Assembly: GCA_019104865.1 (NCBI GenBank)
Contig: JAHRWZ010000022.1
Span: 1 to 50,818, forward strand
Reading direction: 5' to 3'
Length of the DNA: 50,818 bases
From: Castellaniella sp.
GTDB lineage: Bacteria; Pseudomonadota; Gammaproteobacteria; Burkholderiales; Burkholderiaceae_B
Each line of letters begins with the position of its first letter. Positions within the stretch are counted from its first letter, which is position 1. The position numbers and the translations under genes are program-made. Of the stretch, positions 35,294 through 43,401 are shown one piece after another. The notes beneath the pieces were generated by a model. The model was not told where the DNA came from, ran no database searches, and worked only from the letters and a program-made list of their open reading frames with translations.

Positions 35294-36763
35294 TCATTCA
35301 TTTACCCGGACTACAAAGCCGGCATCTGCGCGTCCATACGTATCATCAAAACGCACAATATCATCCTCTCCCAGATAAGCCCCAGACTGCACCTCGATCA
35401 GCTCCAAAGGAATCGCTCCCGGATTCTCGAGGCGATGCCGGACCCCCACGGGGATGTATGTGGATTGATTTTCAGTCAAAAGGAACACATCCTCCCCTCG
35501 CGTTACTTGGGCAGTGCCTTTGACGACTACCCAATGCTCTGCCCGATGATGGTGCAATTGCAAGGACAAGCTCGCCCCAGGAGACACCACAATGCGCTTG
35601 ACCTGAAACCTCTCCCCAGCATCGATCGATTCATAGTGCCCCCACGGCCGAGACACCCGGTGAGGCATGACTACCTCGTCTCGCCCCAAGTTCTTCAGCG
35701 TCGAGACCAGCCCCCGGACGCTTTGGATCTGCTCTCGGGCAGCCACTAATACAGCATCCGCGGTATCGACCACCACGACGTCCTCCAGCCCTAGCAGGGA
35801 TACCAGGCGTCCGTCGCTGCGTGCATACACGTTCCGGCATCCTGCCGCCAGAATGTCACCATGCAGTACATTGCCATCATCGTCTGAAGGTGTAATGCGC
35901 GACAGCGCATCCCAGGAACCGATATCACTCCACCCCGCAGCAAATTTGACCATCGCAACTCGCTGCACATGCTCCATGACGGCATAATCAATGGAAATTG
36001 CCGGACACTCTCGGAAAGAGCACTCATTTACGCGGATGAAATCGCCGTCCTTCCGGATCCCGACCATCGCCGCCCGGCACGATTCGAGCATCTCCGGGTG
36101 CAAGCGCCCCACGACGTCGATATAGGATGACGCCTTGAAAAGGAACATACCGCTATTCCAGCAATAATCCCCAGATTGCGTATAGGCTAGGGCACGCTGC
36201 GCGTCCGGTTTCTCGACGAAGGAGATTACCGGATGGACCCCGGGAGCCCCCGGAACAAGATCCGTGTGTGCCCGGATATAGCCATAGCCTACCTCGGGAC
36301 GATCTGGCGCAACTCCGAAAGTCACGAGCCAGCCATCTTGCGCGGCCGGCATTGCCAGCCGTACCGCTTGCTCAAAAGCATCACAGTCCTGCAAGGCATG
36401 ATCCGATGGCAGAACCAGCAGCATGGCGTCCCCACCGTCACTACTGGCCTGTAATGCTGCTAGCGTGATAGCAGGTGCAGTGTTGCGGCCCTCAGGCTCC
36501 AGGATGAGTGTTCCATCCGCAGGAAAGCCAACCTGGCGCAGTTGCTCAGCAGCCAGGAATCGATGTGCCTCATTAGCGATGGCGATCGGTGACGTCTGTG
36601 CGAAACTGCAGACCCGCCGCCACGTCTCCTGCAGCGGAGAGCCCCCATCAAACAAGGGTAGGAACTGCTTCGGGTGCTGCTCCCGGGACATCGGCCAAAG
36701 ACGCGTCCCGGAGCCTCCGATCAGCAGGACGGCGCGCAGCGCAAGAGGTAGAGGGCGGACCAT
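35294..36763 (-). CDS. manC: Mannose-1-phosphate guanylyltransferase / mannose-6-phosphate isomerase
   Basis: A 489-residue bifunctional enzyme. The N-terminal pyrophosphorylase domain has LLIGGSGTRLWPMSR, PKQFLPL and ISFVEKP. The C-terminal cupin has RPWGHYESID, LSLQLHHHRAEHWVVV and the EVQSGAYLGEDDIVR signature of type II phosphomannose isomerases. It supplies GDP-mannose for gmd. The ATG at 36763 is preferred; a TTG 11 codons upstream is in frame but unlikely. It is the first gene of the glycan operon. Confidence 0.96.
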   Translation of the reverse strand: MVRPLPLALRAVLLIGGSGTRLWPMSREQHPKQFLPLFDGGSPLQETWRRVCSFAQTSPIAIANEAHRFLAAEQLRQVGFPADGTLILEPEGRNTAPAITLAALQASSDGGDAMLLVLPSDHALQDCDAFEQAVRLAMPAAQDGWLVTFGVAPDRPEVGYGYIRAHTDLVPGAPGVHPVISFVEKPDAQRALAYTQSGDYCWNSGMFLFKASSYIDVVGRLHPEMLESCRAAMVGIRKDGDFIRVNECSFRECPAISIDYAVMEHVQRVAMVKFAAGWSDIGSWDALSRITPSDDDGNVLHGDILAAGCRNVYARSDGRLVSLLGLEDVVVVDTADAVLVAAREQIQSVRGLVSTLKNLGRDEVVMPHRVSRPWGHYESIDAGERFQVKRIVVSPGASLSLQLHHHRAEHWVVVKGTAQVTRGEDVFLLTENQSTYIPVGVRHRLENPGAIPLELIEVQSGAYLGEDDIVRFDDTYGRADAGFVVRVNE

Positions 36764-37244
36764 ATAACGAATGGGATTGAAGGTTATCAGCGGCAATACC
36801 GAACGCCTGCGGGAGCATCAGGCCTGTTCGAGGCCTTACCCACAGATCAAACGGAATGGACCCAATCAGTGATTACGTGACGAAAGCATCACAAACATAC
36901 GATCCGATTCATTGGAGCAAGGCATAAGTTGAATCGTCGCCAGTGTATCCCTCCCCTCACCGAGGCAATCTGGGAAATAGCGCTGGTTCTTACCTGCTCC
37001 GCCACGGAAGTGTGCGCGGGCAGAACACTCATGAACGGAGCAAGCCCAGCCCCCATTCCTCCAAGATCCTTCGCTTCATGCCCCAGTCGCTCGCAGCTCA
37101 AAGCTGTTTCCAAGTGTCATCCTGCGGATGATCGCATCCACACTACCCCAGACTTCCCCCCAAAGACCCCGACGCCTGTTCGCTCGAGAGCCATTTCCGC
37201 GACTCGGCATTTGCCACCGAATCTCCTCGGCCTGGCAACTAGGG
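36764..37244. other. Upstream region of manC without a recognisable gene
   Basis: About 480 bp. The first ~150 bp should hold the manC promoter on the minus strand, but no ops/JUMPstart element (GGCGGTAG) is present. The rest has only short overlapping frames of poor quality on both strands, with codon use unlike the surroundings. It looks like degraded DNA at the boundary of the glycan island. Confidence 0.5.
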
Positions 37245-37601
37245 CATAGGCTGGATCTGCTGGATGCCTTGCGCGATCCGCTGTCTGGCGGCCAGGCGAC
37301 CGCCCGTCTGCTGCTGTGGGTGCTTCTGGAACTGGCCGACCCCAAGGCCGGCTGCAGCGCGAGGATCTGAACCAGCTGTTCTTCAGCCTGCGGCCCGAAT
37401 CGCTGGATACGACGCTCAAACGCCTGCGCGACCTGAACCTGCCGGCCTGGGACGCCTCGGTTGTGAAGTGCCCCCGGAAGTTGGAGGGGTGCCTATGCGC
37501 CGCAGGTCTAGAGCCTGGGCATTCTGATCGACCAGGCCACGGGCAAAGGTGATCGGCCATCGCCGACCACGCTGACCTATCGGGATAGTTTCCTGGAGTA
37601 A
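37245..37601 (+). pseudogene. Frame-disrupted gene remnant
   Basis: Three frame pieces in order look like one broken coding sequence: LDALRDPLSGGQATARLLLW, then after a shift REDLNQLFFSLRPESLDTTL and LRDLNLPAWDAS, then after a second disruption LGILIDQATGKGDRPSP and a stop TAA at 37599. The breaks are near 37355 and 37465-37512. The second break contains TGAAGTGCCCCCGGAAGTTG, which resembles the terminal repeats of IS3-family elements. The parent family is not recognised. The middle piece has the look of a winged-helix or helical regulatory domain. Confidence 0.5.
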
Positions 37602-37951
37602 CAGACCCCATTCAACTTTCCAATTGTAGAATTGGTGCCTGTCTGGACCGGGACAAAGAGCGGACAGTTCGCGGGGCCGGGGCTATGACGGCACTCAAAC
37701 CAACCTAACTGATCAGACACAACACCAGGGGTATTGTGTCCTCGATAAATTGCATTTATTATCCGTAACGTGAAGAAGTGAAGGTTTAAAATTACATATT
37801 TAGCTTATAAATGACTTCCTTTGCCACTTCAGGCGCCCCGACGCAAAGGGTACGAGCCAGCGCCAGGCTCGCTTGAAATCAAAACAGGTCGCTGGGCCTA
37901 CCGTTTTCAATCATTCAATTGTTGTCTTCGAATTTCCCACGGAGGCGCATT
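37602..37951. other. Upstream region of the heme-copper operon
   Basis: About 350 bp of mixed composition with an AT-rich core (37740-37815), unlike the neighbours. It includes a small hairpin CCAATT-GTAG-AATTGG at 37620, a possible NsrR-like half site at 37747 and a probable promoter region before the GTG at 37952. No gene is seen. Confidence 0.5.
37747..37757 (+). promoter_or_regulatory. NsrR-like half site (weak)
   Basis: AAATTGCATTT matches the 11-bp NsrR half-site pattern AAnATGCATTT at 10 of 11 positions. The expected second half (AAATGCATnTT) is not present. It lies 195 bp upstream of the CuA subunit gene. NsrR senses nitric oxide, so the site fits a NO-related operon, but the match is short and in AT-rich DNA. 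Confidence 0.25.
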
Positions 37952-38503
37952 GTGATTCTACAAGACAAGATCTGGCTGATTGCCCTCATCGGCATAGGGC
38001 TGGTTGCTTTGGGCTTCCTTTATGTGATCAGTCAGGCCGGCAAGCAGGCCGAACCCGCAGCCGCCCAACGTTCGAGCCAAATCTTCAATACGGTACGGCG
38101 CGGCTTGTTTATTGCACTGCTGCTGCTGGGTATCGCCGTGGCCTACAAAACCCTATGGCCGTTTCCCATTCCTCCACAGCACGCGGCGCTCAAGGCCGAG
38201 CAAGTGGTCGAAGTGGTTGGGCGCCAATGGCAATGGCAACTCAGCACGGCACAGGTCAAGGCCGGCGTCCCGATCGAATTCCGCATCACCAGCGCCGATG
38301 TCAATCACGGCTTTGCCCTCTACGGGCCCGATGACCGGATCATCGTGCAAACTCAGGCCATGCCAGGTTTTGAGAACCGGATTCTCCATACGTTCAAGGA
38401 ACCCGGCATTTATCGGATCCTCTGTCTGGAGTATTGCGGGGTGGCACATCACGGTATGGTCAGTCAGATTGAAGTGCTGGCCAACCCGGAGGCAGGATCA
38501 TGA
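37952..38503 (+). CDS. CuA-containing subunit II of a heme-copper reductase
   Basis: A 183-residue protein with two N-terminal membrane helices (about 6-26 and 50-66) and a cupredoxin domain carrying the full CuA site: His119 and Cys158-x-Glu-x-Cys162-x3-His166-x2-Met169 (CLEYCGVAHHGM). It receives electrons, probably from cytochrome c, and passes them to subunit I. It is short for subunit II. I chose GTG at 37952 because GGAGG lies 6 bp upstream. Its TGA overlaps the next ATG. Confidence 0.85.
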   Translation: MILQDKIWLIALIGIGLVALGFLYVISQAGKQAEPAAAQRSSQIFNTVRRGLFIALLLLGIAVAYKTLWPFPIPPQHAALKAEQVVEVVGRQWQWQLSTAQVKAGVPIEFRITSADVNHGFALYGPDDRIIVQTQAMPGFENRILHTFKEPGIYRILCLEYCGVAHHGMVSQIEVLANPEAGS

Positions 38504-40029
38504 GCACACTGACGCTTTTTCCTGAAAACGAACGCCTTTCCCGCAGTGAGCGGATTTCCTTCAACCTGTACATTCTGACGGCGTTGGCGCTGTTTCTGCT
38601 GATGATGACGCTGGGCCTGATCATGCGCATGATGCAGGGGCAATGGATTGATGCCCATCCGGTCTTCTTCTACCGGATCCTGACTATGCACGGTGCGGGC
38701 ATGGTGGGCACCATGGGGCTCGGGACGCTCGCGGTCATGTGGTTTTTCCTGCGCAAATATGTACCACTGAGCCCATGGGCTTTCAGGGCCAACTATGTGC
38801 TCTTTCTGCTGGGTGCCCTGGCGATTGTGGCATCCGTATTTATCGGTGGCTATGCGGGCGCATGGACCTTTCTATACCCGCTGCCGGTGCATTCCATGGG
38901 CCTCTGGGGCACCCATGCAGCGGCACTGTTCATGCTGGGCTATTTGCTGATTGGCGTCGGCATGCTGTTGTTCTATCTGGATGCGGCTGCCGCCATCATC
39001 CGGGTCTTTGGCAACCTGAGTCGGGGGCTGGGCCTACAGTGGCTTTTTGGCGGGCAAATCGATCCTGACCACCCTAAAGCTGTGGTGGCCAGCACCATGG
39101 TCATCATTGCCAATTCACTAGGGATTCTGATGGGTGCCGTGGTGTTGGTCATGAGCCTGATCAATGCGTATTTTCCGGATATTGTGCTCAATGCGTTGCT
39201 CGCCAAAAACCTGATCTATTGGTTTGGCCACATGTACATCAATGCGGCAATCTACATGGGGGTCATCGTCATCTACGAACTACTGGCGCGCTATAGCGGT
39301 CGACCTTACCCGATCTCGAGGCCATTTCTATGGTCCTGGGCGGTCAGCACGCTTTTTGTCATCGTGGTCTTCCCGCACCATCTGCTGATGGACTACGCAC
39401 AGCCCCGCTGGCTTGCGATCATGGGCCAGCTGGTATCCTTTGGCGCTGGCTTTCCGGTCTTTCTAGTGACGGCCTACGGGGTGCTGACGAACATCCACCA
39501 TTCCGGCATGCGCTGGAGCATGCCCTCCAGGCTGATGGTATTAGCCGTGTTCGGCTGGGCCGCCGGTATTGTGCCGGCCATTATTGACGGCACGATTAGT
39601 GTCAATATGGTGATGCACAACACCCAGTGGGTGCCGGGCCATTTCCATTTCTACCTGCTGCTAGGCGTGTTGCCCATGATTCTGGCGTTGCTGTATCACG
39701 TCATCGGCAGCCGCGCCCCGGGTACCGACGAAATCCTGGTTGACCGGCTGGGATTGGCCAGTTTCGCTCTGGGCGCCATGGCATTTGCCCTGTTTTTTCT
39801 ACAAGGCGGCCACAGCAGCGTACCACGGCGCTTTGCCAGCCACCTGCCCGAATGGGTAGCCAATGACCAGGGGGGCGCGGTGGCAGCGATGTTTGTGATC
39901 CTGGGCATGCTGTGGTTCGCCGGACGTATTGTCGTAGGGCTACTGCGTGCGTCCGATAGCGATGATCCTGGGGGCCGCCATCGCCTTGGGGAGCCACTGG
40001 ATGCGGATCCTTCGCACGCTACTGGCTAG
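38500..40029 (+). CDS. Heme-copper reductase subunit I lacking the active-site Tyr (NO-reductase-like)
   Basis: A 509-residue protein with about 12 membrane helices. All six metal ligands of the superfamily are visible: His64 (MHGAGM), His244 (WFGHMYIN), His293 and His294 (FPHHLL), His381 and His383 (VPGHFHF). The position four residues after the first copper ligand, Tyr in A- and B-type oxidases (HPxVY) and Glu in NorB (HLWVE), is Asn248 here. The C-type Tyr, six before the His-His pair, is Val287. Overall similarity is nearest B-type oxidases (HNTxWVPGHFH, VPRR). This suggests an atypical NO reductase or other non-canonical reductase. Conventional oxidase activity is not ruled out, because Tyr246 or Tyr252 could substitute. 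Confidence 0.82.
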   Translation: MSTLTLFPENERLSRSERISFNLYILTALALFLLMMTLGLIMRMMQGQWIDAHPVFFYRILTMHGAGMVGTMGLGTLAVMWFFLRKYVPLSPWAFRANYVLFLLGALAIVASVFIGGYAGAWTFLYPLPVHSMGLWGTHAAALFMLGYLLIGVGMLLFYLDAAAAIIRVFGNLSRGLGLQWLFGGQIDPDHPKAVVASTMVIIANSLGILMGAVVLVMSLINAYFPDIVLNALLAKNLIYWFGHMYINAAIYMGVIVIYELLARYSGRPYPISRPFLWSWAVSTLFVIVVFPHHLLMDYAQPRWLAIMGQLVSFGAGFPVFLVTAYGVLTNIHHSGMRWSMPSRLMVLAVFGWAAGIVPAIIDGTISVNMVMHNTQWVPGHFHFYLLLGVLPMILALLYHVIGSRAPGTDEILVDRLGLASFALGAMAFALFFLQGGHSSVPRRFASHLPEWVANDQGGAVAAMFVILGMLWFAGRIVVGLLRASDSDDPGGRHRLGEPLDADPSHATG

Positions 40030-40618
40030 TGCCGTCCTGCTGCTGGCGGGTGGCGTGGCCCTCGCTGTGCTGACCGATGGCTACACGACCTTCACAACTG
40101 AAAGTGCGCGGCGTCTCAAGGTTCAGACCCAGCATCCACAGATGCCTGCCGTGGCACTCGAAACCCAGACCGGCGAACGCATCGATCTGATGGATTTGCG
40201 CGGCCGCTGGCTGGTGGTTGATTTCATCTACACCCGTTGTCAGAGCTACTGCCTGGCGCTGGGCGCTGAATTTACGCAACTGCAGGATCTGTTGGCAGCG
40301 CCCCTGGCATCGGGTGACGTACTGCTGCTGAGTGTCAGCTTCGATCCGCAATACGATACGCCAAAGCAACTAACTCGATATCTGCATCGATTTGGCAATC
40401 ACCACCAAGGCTGGTTGGCGGCGCGCCCGGTCACTGCCGGCGATTTGCAGCGAATCAAGCAGGCTTTTGGAGTGATTGTGATTTCCGATGGTCTGGGCGG
40501 TTACGAGCATAACGCCAGCCTGCAGATCGTGGACACACAGGGGCGGCTCGTACGGATCCTGGATCGGGGCGAGGCAGCGCGCATTCCAGGGCTCTTGTTT
40601 CCGGGGGCGCGAAAATGA
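40001..40618 (+). CDS. SCO1/SenC-family copper chaperone
   Basis: A 205-residue membrane-anchored thioredoxin-fold protein. One N-terminal helix (about 5-24), the copper-binding TRCQSYC (Cys80, Cys84) and His170 in GYEHNASLQ form the SCO metal site. SCO proteins load or reduce the CuA site of subunit II, so its place in this operon is logical. The start overlaps the end of subunit I by 29 bp, and the stop overlaps the next gene. Confidence 0.88.
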   Translation: MRILRTLLASAVLLLAGGVALAVLTDGYTTFTTESARRLKVQTQHPQMPAVALETQTGERIDLMDLRGRWLVVDFIYTRCQSYCLALGAEFTQLQDLLAAPLASGDVLLLSVSFDPQYDTPKQLTRYLHRFGNHHQGWLAARPVTAGDLQRIKQAFGVIVISDGLGGYEHNASLQIVDTQGRLVRILDRGEAARIPGLLFPGARK

Positions 40619-41247
40619 TCCGGCGGTTGCCGGATCGGCGCGTCGCCACGATCGCGATCCTCTGGCTGGTACTACTGCTGCCGCCGGTGCGCCACGTGAT
40701 GCAGGCTTCAATGACGGCGCTCATGCTGGTGCAGATTCCCCTGCTGGCCTGCACCGGCTATCTTCTGGGCCGACTGATGCCGGTGCGGTTCCTGCGATCC
40801 ACCCAGCGCTGGGACGAAGGCGGCGTGACGGGCTTGATCCTGTCCAGCCTGGCCACCATGGCCTGGATGCTGCCGCGCATCCTTGACGCTTCGATCAACA
40901 GCCCCTGGGTAGCGCTGGCTAAGTTTGTAACGGTGCCCTTGCTGATTGGCCTACCCTTGGGCATTAGTTGGCCGCGTGCGGGGTTCGTCGCCAGGGGCGT
41001 TGTCATGCTGGAATTGGTGGCAAGCTGTTTTCGCATTGGCTGGCTCTATCTGATCTCGCCCGAGCGCCTGTGCAGCAATTATTTGCTGGACGATCAGCAG
41101 CGCCTGGGCCGCGCTTTACTGATCATCGGAGCCGTACTGGGGGCGGCCATGGCCTGGAAACTGCTGTTTGGCCACTTCAAGCTCAATCCGCCGCACTCGG
41201 ACTCGGCCGGGGGTGATCCGAGTCGAATGAATCAAACACGACGCTAG
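40615..41247 (+). CDS. Membrane protein of the heme-copper operon
   Basis: A 210-residue protein with about five membrane helices and a Pro/Ser-rich C-terminal tail. It is not confidently assigned. Its position and topology resemble DUF1404-type membrane proteins found beside oxidases, and it may serve assembly or anchoring. The ATG overlaps the SCO stop (ATGA), so all four genes of the cassette are coupled. Confidence 0.65.
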   Translation: MIRRLPDRRVATIAILWLVLLLPPVRHVMQASMTALMLVQIPLLACTGYLLGRLMPVRFLRSTQRWDEGGVTGLILSSLATMAWMLPRILDASINSPWVALAKFVTVPLLIGLPLGISWPRAGFVARGVVMLELVASCFRIGWLYLISPERLCSNYLLDDQQRLGRALLIIGAVLGAAMAWKLLFGHFKLNPPHSDSAGGDPSRMNQTRR

Positions 41248-41259
41248 TATTGACCTCCG

Positions 41260-41319
41260 ATGCGAAAAAGCCGATTTACCGAAAGCCAGATCTTTGCGAT
41301 GCTCGTGCAGGACGATTGA
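41260..41319 (+). pseudogene. IS3-family transposase OrfA remnant
   Basis: The short frame MRKSRFTESQIFAML followed by VQDD and a stop matches the N-terminus of IS3-family OrfA proteins (M-x-K-S-R-F-T-E-x-Q-I). The rest of the transposase is absent. It sits 12 bp after the heme-copper cassette. Confidence 0.7.
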
Positions 41320-41449
41320 CCCAAGACCTTGGGCGCGGAGAGTTCAACGCTTCAACAACCGTCTTGTCAGCAGCGCTCGCAAGTCCTTGCGCGTATCGCA
41401 AACGATAAAACCGTTAGACTGCTTTCCTCATCCCTCTTCCGACTACTCT

Positions 41450-42829
41450 GTGACCACACCCATCTTCTCCAATCTGCCGCTCTCCCCCGCCCAGCTCGAT
41501 AACCTGGCGAATATGGGCTATCTGACCATGACGCCGATCCAGGCGCAGAGCCTGCCCGTCATCCTGGAAGGCCGCGATCTGATCGCGCAAGCCAAGACCG
41601 GCAGCGGCAAGACGGCGGCGTTCGGTCTAGGCATCTTGCATCACCTGGACCCTGCGCGGTGGGTACCGCAGGCGCTGGTCGTCTGCCCCACCCGGGAACT
41701 GTCCGAGCAGGTCGCCACCGAACTGCGCCGCCTGGCCCGCGCCGACGGCAACATCAAGGTGCTGACGCTGACGGGCGGCGCCTCTGCACGCCCCCAGAAC
41801 GAATCGCTGGCGCACGGCGCCCACGTCATCGTCGGCACGCCGGGCCGCCTGTTGGACCACCTGGCGCGCCAAACGCTGGACCTTTCCGCCGTGCGCACGC
41901 TGGTGCTGGACGAAGCGGATCGCATGGTGGACATGGGCTTCTTCCCCGATGTGATGGAAATCGCCCGCGCCTGCCCGGACCGGCGCCAAACACTGCTGTT
42001 TTCCGCCACCTACCCGGAGAGCATCCGTGAGGATGTCGAGCACCTGCTCACGAACCCCGAGTTCGTCAAGGTGGACGCGGTGCATAGCGAAGCGCAGATC
42101 GAACAGCATTTTTACGAGATCGACGCGGCAGAGCGCTTCAACGCGACCGCCCTGCTGCTGCGTCATTTCCAGCCGGAATCGGCGCTCGCCTTCTGCAACA
42201 CCAAGGCGGCCTGCGCCGAGCTGTCCGCTCATCTGAAACGGGCGGGATTCAGCGCGCTGGCGCTGCACGGCGACATGGATCAGCGCGACCGGGACGATGT
42301 GCTGGTGCAGTTTTCGAACCACAGCAGCAACATCCTGGTGGCCACGGACGTGGCGGCGCGCGGGCTGGACATTCCTTCGCTGCCCATGGTGATCAATGTC
42401 GAGCTGGCCCGCGATCCTCAGGTGCACACGCACCGAGTGGGCCGCACGGGCCGGATGCAAGAATCAGGGATGGCGCTCAGCCTATGCGCCCCGGATGAAC
42501 ACTATGTGGCGTCGCGCATTGCGCAGCAGCTTGGGCGCCCGCTGGACCTGAAGCCGCTGCCCCGCCCGCAGTCCGCTGGACGGCCCACCCAGGCGCCGAT
42601 GATGACACTGCTGGTGCTGGGCGGCAAAAAGGCCAAGCTGCGTCCGGCGGATCTGCTGGGCGCACTGACGGGCGACGGCGGGCTGACGCGGGAACAAGTC
42701 GGCAAGATCAACATCACGGACCAGGTGTCCTACGTTGCGCTCAGCCGCGCCATCGCGCGCAGCGCCTTTCCGCGCTTGGAAAACATCCCGATCAAGGGCA
42801 AGAAGCAGCGAATGAAGCTGCTGTCGTGA
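41450..42829 (+). CDS. dbpA: DEAD-box RNA helicase DbpA
   Basis: A 459-residue RNA helicase with motif I AKTGSGKT, motif II LDEADRM, motif III SAT, motif VI HRVGRTGR and a C-terminal DbpA RNA-binding domain (about 385-459) ending IPIKGKKQRMKLLS. It acts in large-subunit ribosome assembly, recruited to 23S hairpin 92. I take GTG at 41450 as start; the frame upstream runs into the IS remnant and is not conserved. Confidence 0.93.
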   Translation: MTTPIFSNLPLSPAQLDNLANMGYLTMTPIQAQSLPVILEGRDLIAQAKTGSGKTAAFGLGILHHLDPARWVPQALVVCPTRELSEQVATELRRLARADGNIKVLTLTGGASARPQNESLAHGAHVIVGTPGRLLDHLARQTLDLSAVRTLVLDEADRMVDMGFFPDVMEIARACPDRRQTLLFSATYPESIREDVEHLLTNPEFVKVDAVHSEAQIEQHFYEIDAAERFNATALLLRHFQPESALAFCNTKAACAELSAHLKRAGFSALALHGDMDQRDRDDVLVQFSNHSSNILVATDVAARGLDIPSLPMVINVELARDPQVHTHRVGRTGRMQESGMALSLCAPDEHYVASRIAQQLGRPLDLKPLPRPQSAGRPTQAPMMTLLVLGGKKAKLRPADLLGALTGDGGLTREQVGKINITDQVSYVALSRAIARSAFPRLENIPIKGKKQRMKLLS

Positions 42830-43085
42830 ACGGGCAGTTGTCCCCGACCAGCGACACGACTGGGTGCACCGCCGATTCAAGCAGTGTCCGCAAGGTGAAA
42901 CGCCGGCTTACTGACAACCAATCCGCTGGCGTTCTCGCATTGTGCGTTGGCCCGGCGCCACACCCCACCCGCTATTATGTGACAAACCATGGGGAAAGCA
43001 CCCAAGGATGGAAAACCTGAGGATCTGTGTAACCGCTGGCAAGATCCAGATTCCAGGCCCGGATTCCGGGCCCATAATTTCCATC

Positions 43086-43352
43086 ATGAACGCTTTCATC
43101 GCACGCCGAATCGGCCAGTTTGCGCTCCTGCTGGCCGCAATATCCGCCCTGGGCGGATGCGCCGTCTACGAGCCTGCTCCCGCCTACTACTACGGTGACG
43201 GCGGACCGGTATACGCCGAGCCACCCGCCTACTACGGCCCGCCCCCTGTTTATGTGGCGCCCCCGAGCTTGTTCTTCGGCTTCAGGTCGGGCGGTTGGGG
43301 CCATCGGGGTTATCGGGGCCATGGGGGCTACCGGCACCACGACTGGGATTGA
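43086..43352 (+). CDS. Small Gly/Tyr/His-rich lipoprotein
   Basis: An 88-residue predicted lipoprotein: signal peptide ending ALGGC, then a Pro/Tyr-rich segment (EPAPAYYYG, PPVYVAPPS) and a C-terminal Gly/His/Arg-rich repeat (HRGYRGHGGYRHH). Such proteins are common but uncharacterised in Burkholderiales. A perfect hairpin (GGCCCGG-ATT-CCGGGCC at 43056-43072) ends 13 bp before the ATG and could affect translation. Confidence 0.65.
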   Translation: MNAFIARRIGQFALLLAAISALGGCAVYEPAPAYYYGDGGPVYAEPPAYYGPPPVYVAPPSLFFGFRSGGWGHRGYRGHGGYRHHDWD

Positions 43353-43401
43353 AACGTACGCGTGCTACCGTATGCGTTTCAATCCATCAAGAGGCCCGCG
43401 C

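Noticed and set aside
36764..36960. JUMPstart/ops element upstream of manC
   Set aside because: No GGCGGTAG core is present on the minus strand.
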